Shown here: positions 48,552 to 60,773 of the stretch, piece by piece
Numbering within the stretch: position 1 is the first letter of the stretch
How the letters are laid out: every line of letters starts with the position of its first letter
From: Odiellus spinosus
Lineage: Eukaryota; Arthropoda; Arachnida; Opiliones; Phalangiidae
DNA: 64,000 nucleotides
Reading direction: 5' to 3'
NCBI GenBank assembly: GCA_963920705.1
Contig: OY987234.1
Coordinates: 18,743,794 to 18,807,793, forward strand
Translations under genes and position numbers: made by a program
The notes under the pieces: generated by a model
Told to the model about the DNA's origin: nothing
What the model saw: only the letters and a program-made list of their open reading frames with translations
The model's database searches: none

Positions 48552-48935
48552 TTAAAGGGAAGGTGAAATGAAAAGTGCTCCTTGATTTGTTAAAAGTTTA
48601 TATCAGAGATGGACACGTCACACGCAGTGGTGTATGAACGGGGGGTGTACAGTGGTACAGTGTATCCCCTAAAATATTTGAAGTGCGCCAAATCGGTTCT
48701 TAAGGGGTCTGTCAATGCCATGGGGTCCCAAAATAAAATTCAGTCTGTATACCCTTTAAACGAAAACATCCCTACGCGGCATTTCACGAGCTATGAGGTA
48801 GATATATTTCGCTAAGCCCCTCCCCTTATATAAAACCAAGTATTTAAACAACATTTTAAATGTTTTTAATTTGGCTTAATTGAGTGAAGAATGAAATACA
48901 AATTGCTTGATTTTTCATTTTCAATCTGCCTTTAA
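48552..48935. mobile_element. TTAA-flanked inverted-repeat element (family E)
   Basis: TTAA at both ends, with arms TTAAAGGGAAGGTGAAATGA and the inverse of TTAAAGGCAGATTGAAAATG; the pairing is imperfect over about 37 bases. The outer AAAGGGA block matches family D, suggesting the same transposase group. The 68-codon frame at 48609-48815 lies inside and is not recognised. Confidence 0.6.
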
Positions 48936-49419
48936 GAACGAGATGGTTTCCTTAACCATCACGTAGAAAACGGAGGAAGAAATGAACTCTAGAGATGGAT
49001 AGGTTATAGAAGAGGGTGACCATAACTCAGGCGCGAAAAGAGACCAGTCTCAGCCCGCGTTTTCTCATCCATCAATGTCTTTCGCCCCTAAAAAGTATTA
49101 AAAAAAATCTAGAATATATGGTTGCCAAAAAACGGTGGCGAAAAGTATTCGGGGACTCGTGAGAATTCGGAATACAGCGATATTAGGGGACAATGAGATT
49201 ATAGGTAAGCGCGGGAACGTAGAAATTCAGTCCCAGTAAATTTCTAGTTTATTACACTTGACTCCCCTGGATTTCTCGTAGATGGGTGCTCTTCGGAGGA
49301 GGACACGCGAGTAAATGGAGAGTGAGAGAAGCCGACCTCTCGCTCTTCGCGCTCTTTTCTTTTTATAAAGGGGCTCTTCCTATTCTTCTCGCGCGTGAAG
49401 GATGGGAAAGGAGTACAAC
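48936..49419. other. Spacer between two TTAA elements, nothing recognised
   Basis: No supported coding or RNA gene. Confidence 0.45.
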
Positions 49420-49659
49420 TTAAAGGGAGTGTGACACGCGATGAAAATTAATTGAATATTATCATTACCTAATTCAGTCAGCTATCCCTTTTGTATTTTT
49501 AAACCAGGTAAATCTAATACTTTAGTACCTATTTACTGTTTTAACTAATTACGGATCTGTTGAAACTCGTAAGACGCTTGAAACGTAAATTTTCAATGGT
49601 TTTAACAGACCATTCGCTTTTTTAAAATAATTATATTTCATATTTCATCCTCCCTTTGA
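49420..49659. mobile_element. TTAA-type inverted-repeat element (family F)
   Basis: It starts TTAAAGGGAGTGTGACACG and ends CATCCTCCCTTTGAA, inverse over the first ~15 bases with an altered right target (TTGA for TTAA). It is about 240 bp and non-coding. It resembles the D and E ends. Confidence 0.5.
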
Positions 49660-51644
49660 ATACTATAGCTACTGTTAGCTCTCTCGTCTTTAAAAATGTT
49701 TACTCTGATTTCTTATAGACCATAGAAATATGATATGAAAAATGCAAGAGAATATCGAGAAGAATATAATATAAATAGAATCGATCGTGTGGTTTTTTTT
49801 TTTTTTTTTCTACGCGGGTGTACTCAACAGATGATGTCTAGGCGGGTTACGCGGACAGCTCTGTCTGGTTGGCTCCAATTGATCCTTTTTGAAAGAGATG
49901 CTTGAAAAATAGACAATTTGACACCTAAAATAAAATAATCTTATTTTTTAGAGGTGGTCAAAACCGTGAGTGGATAATCACTATACGGTGGAAAAATGGA
50001 AGGTGATCATTGGTCAATAGGTAATTCCTAATTAGACAATTACAGATTATTTATTTTACGAGTTAAGTTAAATGTGTTGCTATATTATTCAGTAAATCGT
50101 AGGCGTGAGCACCAGTAGGGCCGGGTTTGCCTTGGCATGACGATGGGCGGTATAAACTTAGAAGTATTGGAGCGAAAATGAATAGGGTTGTCCGATCTGA
50201 CTTAAAATTCTGCGCACGCCTATAAGGTCTTAGTTTAACAAACATTCTGTCTAATATACGCTGTGTATATAATTTAGTTTTAATTCCGTTGAAATTATAA
50301 TTTGAAGAATAAACTTAGGCCGTTGAGAAATTAAGAAAACAAAACTACCTAGAAAACTTTAAAACTCCGTATAATTTATCTTAGAAATGCAAATAACTCG
50401 CGCGCATAAGACTTCATAAATTTCTAATATTATTCCTCGCTTCAAGATGGTAATTATCTTCGTATTATAATTATATTCTCTCAGATCTCGTTCGTTCATC
50501 TTTATTAATGTTAGGATCTTATTTCAAGCAAGAACCTATAGTTTTCAGTTCGCGCGAAACTGGTTCCAATTTATCTTCAAACATTTGAATCGCGTAGATT
50601 TTCAACTGTCAATTATATTGTATGTAGTGAAAGCTCTGACTTGTTCCCTACTATAATATATACAAGTTTGTTTAAAACATCTAGTCCTTACGCTTCTGTA
50701 TTTCCCCTATTTTTACTCTATTGCATCTAAGACTATGAATGGACAAAGGTTTTGATCTTAATTATATATTCCTATTCCATCTCTAAAAAAAAAATCGAAT
50801 TTCGGTTCGTATCATCTCAAAGAGTTTATATCTTTAAGATATACATCAAAAACAACTCGTTTACTTATTTCGCGCTTACTTTATCAACTCGTTTATTACG
50901 AATATTAGATAGAGGTCGGATCTTTACTGTCAACAATATACAGAGTTATTTATTCACGAAGCTAAAGCTTAGAGAGATACAGATGGAACTTCAATAGCTC
51001 TAGAACGAACTGAATTTAATATGTATTTTCTGATATTTCTCTATTTCATAATTGATTTGACAGCGAACGCTTAGATATAGGTAACCTTCGTACTACAATG
51101 TAAACCCGCAAATGATAGAGATGAAGAAGATCCTAGCTTTATACGTGTTGTCAAACCAAGGTGAAAATGGAAAACTCCCGCGTACGCGCTCCTTGTTAAT
51201 GAGTTTAAATACTTTTAATTCATTCCGTTAGAAGTTTCACTCGGGGAGATCGTATGGGCTTATAGACTTGTAGGTATAGGATGCCTTTAATTTTGAATAA
51301 TTGATTCGACGCGTAGATCTTCCGTTTTTGATGTTTTAGTCATCACGCTCCATTCGTGTGCTCGAAGCGTATAGAGACTCAAATTTTATCCCGTAGCAAT
51401 TCGAATTTTGTTCTATAATTCTAATTAAATTAAACTTTTTCCCTTTTGGCTTTTGAGCGAGTTTACGTAGCCAATTCAAACCTGTACCGGTTGCGACATT
51501 AAGCGTTAAACTTAATCTCTATAAATCTACAAAACATAACGATTTAAATGATTATTAAAATACTCTATGTCAGCTTGCAAACAAATGACGTAACTTTTCA
51601 GGTTAATGCATACAGAGTTGATAACAACCATAAAGGTGGGACCA
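49660..51644. other. AT-rich intergenic stretch, nothing recognised
   Basis: Includes an 18-19 base T run near 49792-49810. No gene is supported. Confidence 0.45.
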
Positions 51645-52150
51645 CTAAAATTGATATTATAATTTAACTAAAATTGATATTATAATTTAACTAAAATTGA
51701 TATTATAATTTAACTAAAATTGATATTATAATTTAACTAAAATTGATATTATAATTTAACTAAAATTGATATTATAATTTAACTAAAATTGATATTATAA
51801 TTTAACTAAAATTGATATTATAATTTAACTAAAATTGATATTATAATTTAACTAAAATTGATATTATAATTTAACTAAAATTGATATTATAATTTAACTA
51901 AAATTGATATTATAATTTAACTAAAATTGATATTATAATTTAACTAAAATTGATATTATAATTAAATTATAATATCAATTTTAGTTAAACTAAAATTGAT
52001 ATTATAATTTAACTAAAATTGATATTATAATTTAACTAAAATTGATATTATAATTTAACTAAAATTGATATTATAATTTAACTAAAATTGATATTATAAT
52101 TTAACTAAAATTGATATTATAATTTAACTAAAATTGATATTATAATTTAA
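51645..52150. repeat. 23 bp tandem array with one inverted unit
   Basis: The unit CTAAAATTGATATTATAATTTAA is repeated 13 times plus a partial from 51645. One unit in reverse orientation lies at about 51962-51984, then seven more direct units run from 51990 to 52150. The units are essentially identical. The inverted unit creates a long AT palindrome at 51944-51984. Confidence 0.95.
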
Positions 52151-52681
52151 TGCAGGCAAAGTTCATTATACGTATTAATTTTCACAAGGAGACACTACAT
52201 CACTTAATTGGAAATAATTAAGTCTATAGTTCATATTGAACTTAAAGTTTAATGAAAAATACCAATAATTACTCTGTATGTATGTTCAAAAGCAGTACGT
52301 TTTTCCTCAGTCTCAAATTTGACCACTTTGAAAAGTGATCTTGCAAATAAATGTATGCTTATACAGGAGTTGACGGTGATTACTTTTTAAATAGTAAGTT
52401 TATTATTCAGTATCAGTTCACTTCAGCGCAGGTCGAATAGTTGAATCTATAAACTCTATATACGTCCCACCCTCGAAAAAAGGCAACATCTGCCGTAGAA
52501 ACGGGTTCTATTTAACGACTCTTTTTGTTAGTTTCGAGGTTGGCAAAAGTATAGATAATCCTATATTTTAAACCAACCTTGGAAAAAGGCAACACTAGCA
52601 ATACAAACGGGTGCTTTTTAACTGCTCTTTTATCCGTTTCTATAGTATTATATATGTTACTTTATAGAACCATCTATTGTC
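52151..52681. repeat. Two more copies of the ~75 bp dispersed repeat
   Basis: Copies at about 52466-52542 and 52572-52640 share AAAAAGGCAACA, ACGGGTTCTATTTAACGACT and TTTTTGTTAGTTTCGAGGTT with the one at 43625-43698. The rest of this interval is AT-rich and featureless. Confidence 0.5.
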
Positions 52682-52830
52682 AACTCCTTTTGAACTGAAT
52701 TATATTCTTTATTTTGTGCCAAAACGTTTGGAAAACCGGTTTGGGGGGGGGGGGGGGGGGGTAGTACCACGTGACCCCAGGTTTTGGCACAGAATAAAGT
52801 TAAAGTATATTCTTCAGTTCAAAAGGAGTT
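52682..52830. mobile_element. Foldback element with a G19 tract in the loop
   Basis: The arms AACTCCTTTTGAACTGAA...TTTGTGCCAAAAC and their inverse pair over about 45-50 bases. The loop holds 19 consecutive G at 52743-52761. No target duplication is visible. The homopolymer could be a true feature or sequencing noise. Confidence 0.75.
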
Positions 52831-55800
52831 TGCAATTCGGCCTGGGCTGAGGCGGATTGCTACAATATAATAAACCTCGTATTTGAAATGTAGTCTGTTG
52901 AAGACGAGTTTTTTAGAAGGAAAAAAAAAAAAAAAAAAAAAAGAGTAAGAGTTTCAGCCACGGCGAAACTCCATCCATTCCCCAAAATTGTACGTCGGAC
53001 GCGGGGATGTATTTGTAAAATTTTGTCGAACGAAACGTCGAGGCTTGACATTCATGATTTAAACGGTTAAGGATCCGCCCATATAATAATTTAAAATTTG
53101 TTTGAAACCTTTATTGCTTATAATACGATAAATTAGAATTACTAATTTTCGGAAATAAATTTAATTTGATTTGTAATAAAAATAAATTTGGTAACAATCA
53201 TACATCAAAACCAATAGTGAGAAAACAGTTTGAAATGCTATTAAACCAATCAACCAACGCGACCTAGACGTTTTCGTTCGACGTTTAACGAAGGTTTAAA
53301 CTCTAAAATATAAATACAACTTACTATTTAGCTGTTTTCTAAAAAATGAGAAAAAAATCTTCCACACAAATACAGAGATTCCAGCTAATAATAGAAAAAA
53401 TATTTAGATATCTATCCGAAATGTAAGCATATTTAAAAATATTAATCAACTTACCAAATTATTATTCACTTGCTTCAAAAATATTTGAGGGACAATGGCG
53501 GACGCGCAGTAACCGCAGTTGAAATTCAACGCGGCCGCGGTTTCCCGTTTACATGGAATGGATTCACTGATGACTGAATTTCTTTTCTTGTCGATTGCGA
53601 ATTGGGGCTCTCTTCTTAACACCCCCCCCCCCATAACCCCCCCCCCCCTTTTGCAAATAGTAAGGCTTATATTTTTTCTTTATGTTTAAACACCTGTGTT
53701 GAAGAACCAAACACGCCCGTCGAAAAAATATCACGGCGTTTGAGCTGATCATGACGTCATAGGAGAAACTTATTCTCCTAAAGCCACTCACGCAAATCAA
53801 GCTACGCTTAATGGGGGCCAACAAATATCTAACAAGAGAAAAATAAATAATAACAATGATAATTAAAAATCCCTATTAATAGGACGCTAAACACCTAGGC
53901 AAATTTTAAATGATTAATTGATATATTGGACCAAAAAACTGTGCGCCGCTGCTGTGTTAAAATATATATTTTTTAAATCAACAATTAATGGCACATGTTT
54001 CTTAAAACCAATCATTAACAACTTAAACAACATTAAAATTGAGAAAGCTAAACACCTTCGTTTAGATCAGTTGATTTTTTTAACCTTCTTCTTTTCTTCC
54101 CCCAGTTTTACAAAAATGCCTATAGCTTAACTAAACACCTGTGATGAGGAACCAAATGCACTCGTTTAGACCATTTTTTTTTTATTGAAGACGTTTAGGG
54201 TTTAAATATGTTTAAGGTTATTTAGTGGGCTTAAAAAGTGTTTAGTTCGCAACCGTTTAGCTTTAAAACTTAATTAGATGGCATCCGTTTAGGTTTAAAA
54301 CTTGTTTAACTTTGAGTGTTTAGATTAAAAACGTGTTTAGCCTTAGTGTATAGCTTTAAAATGTGTTTAGCCTTGGTAGAAACGTCAAATACCTAAACGT
54401 TGTTTTTTCTGTGTAGGGTTACCATCTAGATTCGCTCTTGCATATGTGGCTCCAACTCGAGTTGAATTTACGAAAATCTTATTACTCTGAACTTCAAAGC
54501 TTCGCTGTAACATATTCTCTTAAAAGCTAAATTGTAAAGTTTTTAGTAGGATGAAAATTGAATTATTTATCATATAAATTCAATCTTCATTAAAAAAATA
54601 CTTTGAATCCATTAAATATACCTTTATTATTCAACATAAAAATTTAAATTAAAAACTTATTTTAAACTGGTGCTCATTTTTAATCCTTAATCAATCTCGA
54701 CCTCGTAATTTAATTAATACTTTGTGCACTGACCAATTTTACTAAGTTTGTTTTAGAAACTATCGGTCTATAGCAAAACAGTTAAGGTTTTGAAAATCGA
54801 TTTCGGGCGAGTTTTCATCCGCAAATTTGATTATAATCTCATTCGTCCTACGCTAGGTTTAACAAATTGATTAAAACTAGGTCAAATACATATCCTGACA
54901 ATCCACGAGCGTGACACGAATGTCGACGCTCTATTTAGAGTCGAGAGATAAGTCGTCTTTAAGTCGAAATTTGCATCTATAAACTTTAAGACACGTATAG
55001 CTCTCTAAAATATCACCACCCAGTTTTCTATTTCCGGCGTTTTCATCTCGTATTATAATACCGTATAATAACGGGGAGATATTTAATTTAGTAAATCGTC
55101 ACTGAAGTGATTTGCAATCATTTAAACCTTTTCAGCCCCTGATTAGTCCTAAGGATATGTTTACAGAACGCGAAGGGATCTATTAGAAGGGGTTTGATTA
55201 TCCGCGCGAATTAATTTATAAATCAGGAGAACGTAGGAGTATTGAATTGTGATTTATTGTGCCAAGACGTCTGGTTTTTCCGAAGGAAAAAAAAATGGGT
55301 AGGAGATTATAAATCTTAATAACATATTTTCCGGATTTGAAGATTTGTCTGGGATTGGAAGATTTGTTCAGTCACTAAAAGCGCCCTTATAGATGGTAAT
55401 CTAAGTTATAGTTTCATAAGTTAGTTCCTGCTATAGATCTGCGCTACAGTAAATAGTCTTAAAGTCTGGAGTTAAGTCTTCCCAGAATGAATTTAATATA
55501 TATTTTCGAAACTTACAAGTATTATAATTTCACAACTGAAAGTTTAACTAAGATTTCTAAAAAAAAAATACTCGTATCTAGCCAGAATTTCACTTGGGCA
55601 TTTCAAGGAGAAGGTATCTAATTTTATCCTTGACAGAGCCATAAATTTCTGGGTTTTTTTTTTTTTTTTTTTTTTTTCTCGGGGGAATTTGAGACAGTCA
55701 ATACCACAAACCCCACGAAAATGTCCAGGGAAAACTGGTATTTAAAAAGTAATCCAACTAGAGACTGAATCCCGTTAGAGGTCAAAATTGGGGTCAAAAA

Positions 55801-57838
55801 CTGCGTATTTTTCTTCATTCTATGCCGTTGGCTATGTCCCAAAACTATAAAATCAATTGTTCCTCTTTAAAAAACGAACAGTTTTAGGCCCATCCGCTTG
55901 ATAAGATTGAAGACTTGCATTCGAGAAAAAGTTTCGAAAACTGAAAGGGGGCAATACGAAAGAGGCTAAAGTAAAAAAGCTAATGAAATGGTGTTTTTCT
56001 ACAAGGTTTCAACTTGTGGCTGACAAGTTTTTTTTTTTGGAGACCCAAAATTCTTTCTACTTCTTACCCTATGCTTGATCTCGAGGCTTTCGTGCGTGTT
56101 TAGGTCTTTTTTGATCCGAAATGTCACAGCGCGTCCTTGTCGATCCGTCTAAAATGATCAATGGTCCCAGGGTTGGTCAAACCATAGGCATCAAAATTCT
56201 CTCCGTCTACTGACATAGAAGCAATAGAGTCAATTACAATCGTAGAGAAAGTAGAGCTTGTGCATGACCACAATTCGAGTATCTTTCTTTTTACCCAGCC
56301 TTTCAATCAATTGCCTTAATGGACGAACTTGAGTTCAGTTGGCTCCTCGATCTTTTCCGTTATACGCGGACCCCTTCCTTCCCAAATAACCCGTACTTAA
56401 ACCGGTCCAATACGTTCCTATCACGTATACCAGTGCTTACGCTCGTGCCACGCTACCATTTCCTCCCAATGACCCCGATGCCGTTGGAAAACCTAATGTT
56501 TTGTGAAAGTCTGAATGGGTGAAATCTTGCGAAAAACTAGACATTTTAAAAAGTTAAAGGATTCTTTTGCTACACTAATTTTAGTCAAATAAGCAGCTAT
56601 AAATGATTCTGAAATGATATTTTATAGCAAAACTTAAAAATCAGGATTTTTTTTATTATATTTTGATTGCCTACGTGCAAAATTTACCTGTGGTATTGGT
56701 GGAACAAATTTTTTTTAACCAGGAGCGTAACACCTTTTTTGCTAACAACCGCGTCCGTATGATAAACCACTAATAATATAGCTATAAATGGCCCGTATTT
56801 ATTGATTCTACGCTTATATTGGGCCAAACATCAGTATTCTTCTCGGCATGATGATTGTTTACTATAGCAAAGTCGTCACTTTTTGGGAGTTCAAAGGAAG
56901 ATAGAGGTATACGGATTGGTCAAAAAAAAAAGTACTTCGTCGGGTCAATAAGCGAAGAATTTGTTTCCTTCTTGGCCTCGCGGGGATGAAAAGGCAAAAA
57001 AAAAAAGTCGATATCGGTTCGATACCGATCGATTTTGTTAGCCAAGAGGTGGTCCGAAATACAGACTTGTTTCGCTTATTTTCGGTGAATGATGTAATAC
57101 AGGGGAAAGGGGGGAAATGGGAGCTCAGTAACATCACTTCAATCTTTGCGCGGTTTAAGTCGTCCAAACTGGAGGCAGGATGAAGAAGGATACCGTCCCT
57201 TTTAATAATACACTGTAGGTAGTCGATTTTTACCCTCTTTCTACAATTCGATTAGGGGTTATATAGACTCTATCGCGCAGTATACCCCGAGCAAGGATGG
57301 ATCTGGCTCTTTTCGTGAATTATTCAACGGTTCTCTATATTTTTATCCTGGCCTTTTTCGGCCATCGACACGACGAATGAGAGAGATGGTTAGTTTTTCT
57401 TTCGGAACGGTCATCCCTTCTATATACCCTCGACGAATATTCAGTCGGCCTAGAAAATCCTGGACATTAGTAGTTAACCCTAGAGTTGGAAACGTCCATC
57501 TCGGTTAACGAGGCTTCGCAGTCTGCAACCGCGCGAAGAGAGTATATACCGTATAGAGACCCTGAGAGATTGAGGAGTTAGTACCATGGTCCCACATAGC
57601 TTTCTTCTTATTCTACTCGAATTACATTACGATCAGCAGCCGCGCCATGAGGTTTTCCTTTTTTTAAGCTCAGTTGTCTTTCTCCGCGAAAGAAAAAAAC
57701 ATCATTATTTGATAAAGTACGTGACGTAATCGAATAAAACTCGACCGATCAGCTCTCTCTCTCTCTCTCTCGTGGTTCTTTCAGTGTTCTTATTTCAGCA
57801 AAATTGTTCTAACCACCAAGAACTGGAGTAAATCTTCA
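52831..57838. other. Intergenic stretch with homopolymers and GTTTAG-rich DNA
   Basis: Contains A22 at 52921-52942, broken C runs at 53622-53648, T24 at 55654-55677 and a (CT)n run at 57752-57771. Short frames at 56124-56306 (-), 56319-56522 (+), 56862-57167 (-) and 56986-57183 (+) are unassigned; none has exon partners I can confirm. Confidence 0.4.
54174..54410. repeat. Degenerate GTTTAG-rich repeats
   Basis: About ten occurrences of GTTTA(G/A), spaced 14-35 bases apart and often followed by CTTTAAAA or GGTTTAAA. The motif TAAACACCTGTG-TGA-GAACCAAA occurs nearby at 53688 and 54134. It looks like a decayed minisatellite rather than a telomere tract. Confidence 0.5.
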
Positions 57839-59549
57839 TCAGATTCTAGTTTCCGTTAGTTGGTCATTTTCAAAGACTGATACTTCCGCGTTTAGCAACA
57901 AGTTTCGAGCGTTTTTTGTTTCTTCGATAGATTGTTTACTCAAGATCAATCCTCTTCTCTCTTCTTCCTTAATTTTTAAGGCGAATAAAGTGAATATGGA
58001 TATAAGGATTAACGCAGCCCCGAAGAAATCTGTCCAATATAATGATTCTTGGTAGAAATATACTTCGAAAGCCATAATAAAGATTAGTTGGACTGTTAGG
58101 CTAACGGAGAGCGTGGTTAGCTTCTCGTAACGGATGGAAAAATTCTCCAACGTTATTGAAGAGAGGATCAGAAGGGCCGCGGCCATAGCCACGTAAGAAT
58201 CGAAACCGCAAGCGGGCCAATGGATTCCGGGCCACGAGTAAACGATGACGGCTAAGACGATGGCTAGAACGAATCCCACGGCGAGCATAGCGACGTGAAC
58301 TGGGGTTTGACGCATTTTGGAGGCGATTAGAGAGAGATATGTCTGCGAGAAACAACCGACGATCGACCAGATAATCCCCATAATCCGATTTTCTTCCAAA
58401 TGATTCGCTCCGTCGTCGACGAAGACGCTGGAACCGAACAATATCGGTGGGCGGCAAATGAAGAAGACACCCGCTACGGCGACTAGCGCCAGCAGGATAT
58501 TGCGGAAACGGAAGCGTTCTGCCGTGAAAATTGGTGAGATGAGAGCCATGAGAACCGGTGAACAGAAGACGATGGCCGTCATATCGGAAGCTGATATGTA
58601 CTGAAGAGCAGCCACCACGGAAAAATTTGCGATAGCTGTTTTTCATTAAAAATAAATTGTTGATACATTAATTATAATAGCAACAAAGCGTTTTATATAT
58701 TAGCGTACGTGGAACTAGTAATTAGCTTACGATTTTAGATAAGTCTGACAATAGTGTGACATGTTATTCATTTATGTAAATTGTAGTCAATTAATACTCA
58801 AACAGCTCCTCTGGTACCGCCATTTGTAAATTATCCGGACTGAAGGGGACTTATATCCAGGAATTTTTTATCTCCCATGTTAAAGTTATACCGTGAAAAT
58901 TAATAAACATAGGAATGGAATCTATTTAAAAGCTACAAGTAGCCTCATCTGATCGTTAGATTTATACATCTACCATATAAAGCTTCGTCTCAAGGGATGA
59001 ACCAGATCTCATAAAACCCCCGACTTTTTTTTAGCAAAAATCCCGTTTCTAATTTCCAAATTTTACCAATTTTATTATATATCGTAAATTTTCTAAGTTT
59101 ATTAATTCAGTGAATTAAAATCGTGACTAAATCGTGAAGAGTCAGTTTTGTAAAAGATATAAATAGATATCGTACACGGAATTGCTTTTTCCCTTATCGC
59201 CTTTTTTTTTCTACCATTATCACTCAATTATCTCATATTTTAGATAATTTTATAGACAATAAACAATTCACTTACCAGCTACGAATAGACGCTGGACTAG
59301 CCAAGTCCTTTCGTTTCTGTCACATTCCATCGGGTGTCGTTTTACGAGGCAAATACTCAAACTGGTACAGGTCATGAAGGAAAACAGTAGCAAATTAATG
59401 ACCAAGGGATTAGTCTCTGGACGAACCCTGATGACCAAACTGGCGCTTCCCGCCATCAAACAAGAAACGATGGCCAGAGATAGACCCAAGAAGGGGGTCA
59501 AACTTCTTAAACTCGAATCTCCCAAGTCTTTAATTTTACTCAAATCCAT
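57839..59549 (-). CDS. SLC35G-like drug/metabolite transporter, paralogue 1 (most diverged)
   Basis: Two exons: 59549-59276 (ATG) and 58635-57839 (stop). The donor is GTAAG at 59275 and the acceptor CAG is before 58635; the intron is 640 bp, phase 1. The product is 356 aa with about ten hydrophobic segments in two repeated halves, as in EamA-type transporters. The signature YISASDMTA lies at the start of TM4 and ICRPP follows TM5. The SLC35G group belongs to the drug/metabolite superfamily; substrates are poorly known, so I assign none. This copy differs from its two neighbours in a longer acidic loop after the fifth segment (DDGANHLEEN), in AIANF where the others have GFG-Y, and in a charged C-terminal tail of about 45 residues. 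ATG is chosen because MDL at the start aligns with paralogue 2. Purine is at -3 and G at +4. Confidence 0.9.
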
Positions 59550-59664
59550 ATTCGCCAAAATTGTAATACAATCGTTAAACAATGGCGACACTTCAACAAT
59601 ATACTGGAGTAAAATTGTTCGTTTTAAAAGCTCTCTCGACCGTGTGTAGTTCGCGCAACGGGGA

Positions 59665-59671
59665 ATTTATA
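59665..59671 (-). promoter_or_regulatory. Possible TATA box of transporter paralogue 1
   Basis: TATAAAT on the minus strand lies 116-122 bases upstream of the ATG at 59549, followed by a CpG-containing stretch (GTTGCGCGAACTACAC) where a start site could fall. The position is plausible; there is no other support. Confidence 0.35.
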
Positions 59672-60773
59672 GTTAAGGCGTATCATATTTTAACCATAAC
59701 GTATACACTTGTACTGTAGTCGAGTAGAAGTACTCCGGGTTATTTTCTAGTCATCTCGTTAAGTTGCTCTGGGGTTTTATTTACAAATTGCGAATTCGGC
59801 TCTTTAATCACATATTCGCGCGAGAAAATTATATTAATTTATCTCAGAGATTAGACAGAGCTAGGTCACGTATAAAGGATATAAAATCTTATCTCCCTTT
59901 AATTTTATTTTACGATTTTAAATATAAATAAAGATAGAAAATACGAATCCATTCCAGCTCGTATAACGAAAAGATTATGTCGTTTAAAAATTTTAAAACG
60001 TTTATGGATTTAAGGGCGGGTCAAACAAAATATTTCCATCAAGATGAAGAATCATGATAGTTACTAGGTTTCGCGCAACATCCATTTTTAACCACTACTT
60101 GACGATATCTACCTCTGCATCCTTGAAATATTACAGTATATCATCTCGCGACTTCACTAATAATGAGGTATTTTCCCTTTGCGATAACACCGCTACGTGT
60201 CGAGGTACGTAAGAAATTTGTGGGCAAAAAGTAAAACGATTAACTTTGTCCTTGGTGCGCGCTTTACATTAGAATAAAATACACTTATATTACCTCCCAG
60301 AGAGAACTATGTTCTTGAAGAGGTATTGTTGTGATCGTACGTGTATGTGTGTGTCTGGCTTCTGTTCGGTAGCAGTGTTTGCGTAGGGTTAATCGTGTCG
60401 CCAAATTGATCCCAAGTCTTCTAGCTATAATTTTTTTAATGTTTCAAATATTTACAATATATCGTAATCGAAATTCTGACAAAGTAGTATTTATGATAGT
60501 GTTTTTTTTTGGTTTTTTTTAATTATAAATTGAATGAATTACTTTTATATGATAAGGTACGGTTTTACCGTAGTTCGTTTGCTACTTTGAGCTTTATTAA
60601 TTGTTTAGATTGAATTAGAAACACTTATTCTGCAAAGTTGAAAAAGATCCGACGCTGTTGATACACGACATAAATCAAAGAGCATCTTTTTGATGATCTC
60701 AAACAGGATATAGGTATTACGCGACATATGTACTTGAGTTATAGCATTGCTTTGCCAAATTCAACCTTGAAAT
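59672..60773. other. Intergenic region between transporter paralogues 1 and 2
   Basis: AT-rich, with a short GT-rich run near 60340. I see no gene or transposon copy; the 3' end of paralogue 2 and the promoter of paralogue 1 must lie here. Confidence 0.5.

Noticed and set aside
54174..54410. Interstitial telomere repeats (TTTAGG-like)
   Set aside because: Spacing is irregular and the motif is not in tandem.
56124..56306. Minus-strand frame ending near 56124 with a pyrimidine-rich acceptor-like site at about 56210
   Set aside because: The peptide (GENFDAYGLTNPGTIDHF core) looks plausible for a terminal exon, but no upstream exon or family could be found.
58101..58646. 181-codon minus-strand frame overlapping transporter paralogue 1
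   Set aside because: It is a frame-shifted shadow of the transporter exon, Arg/Ser-rich and without domains.
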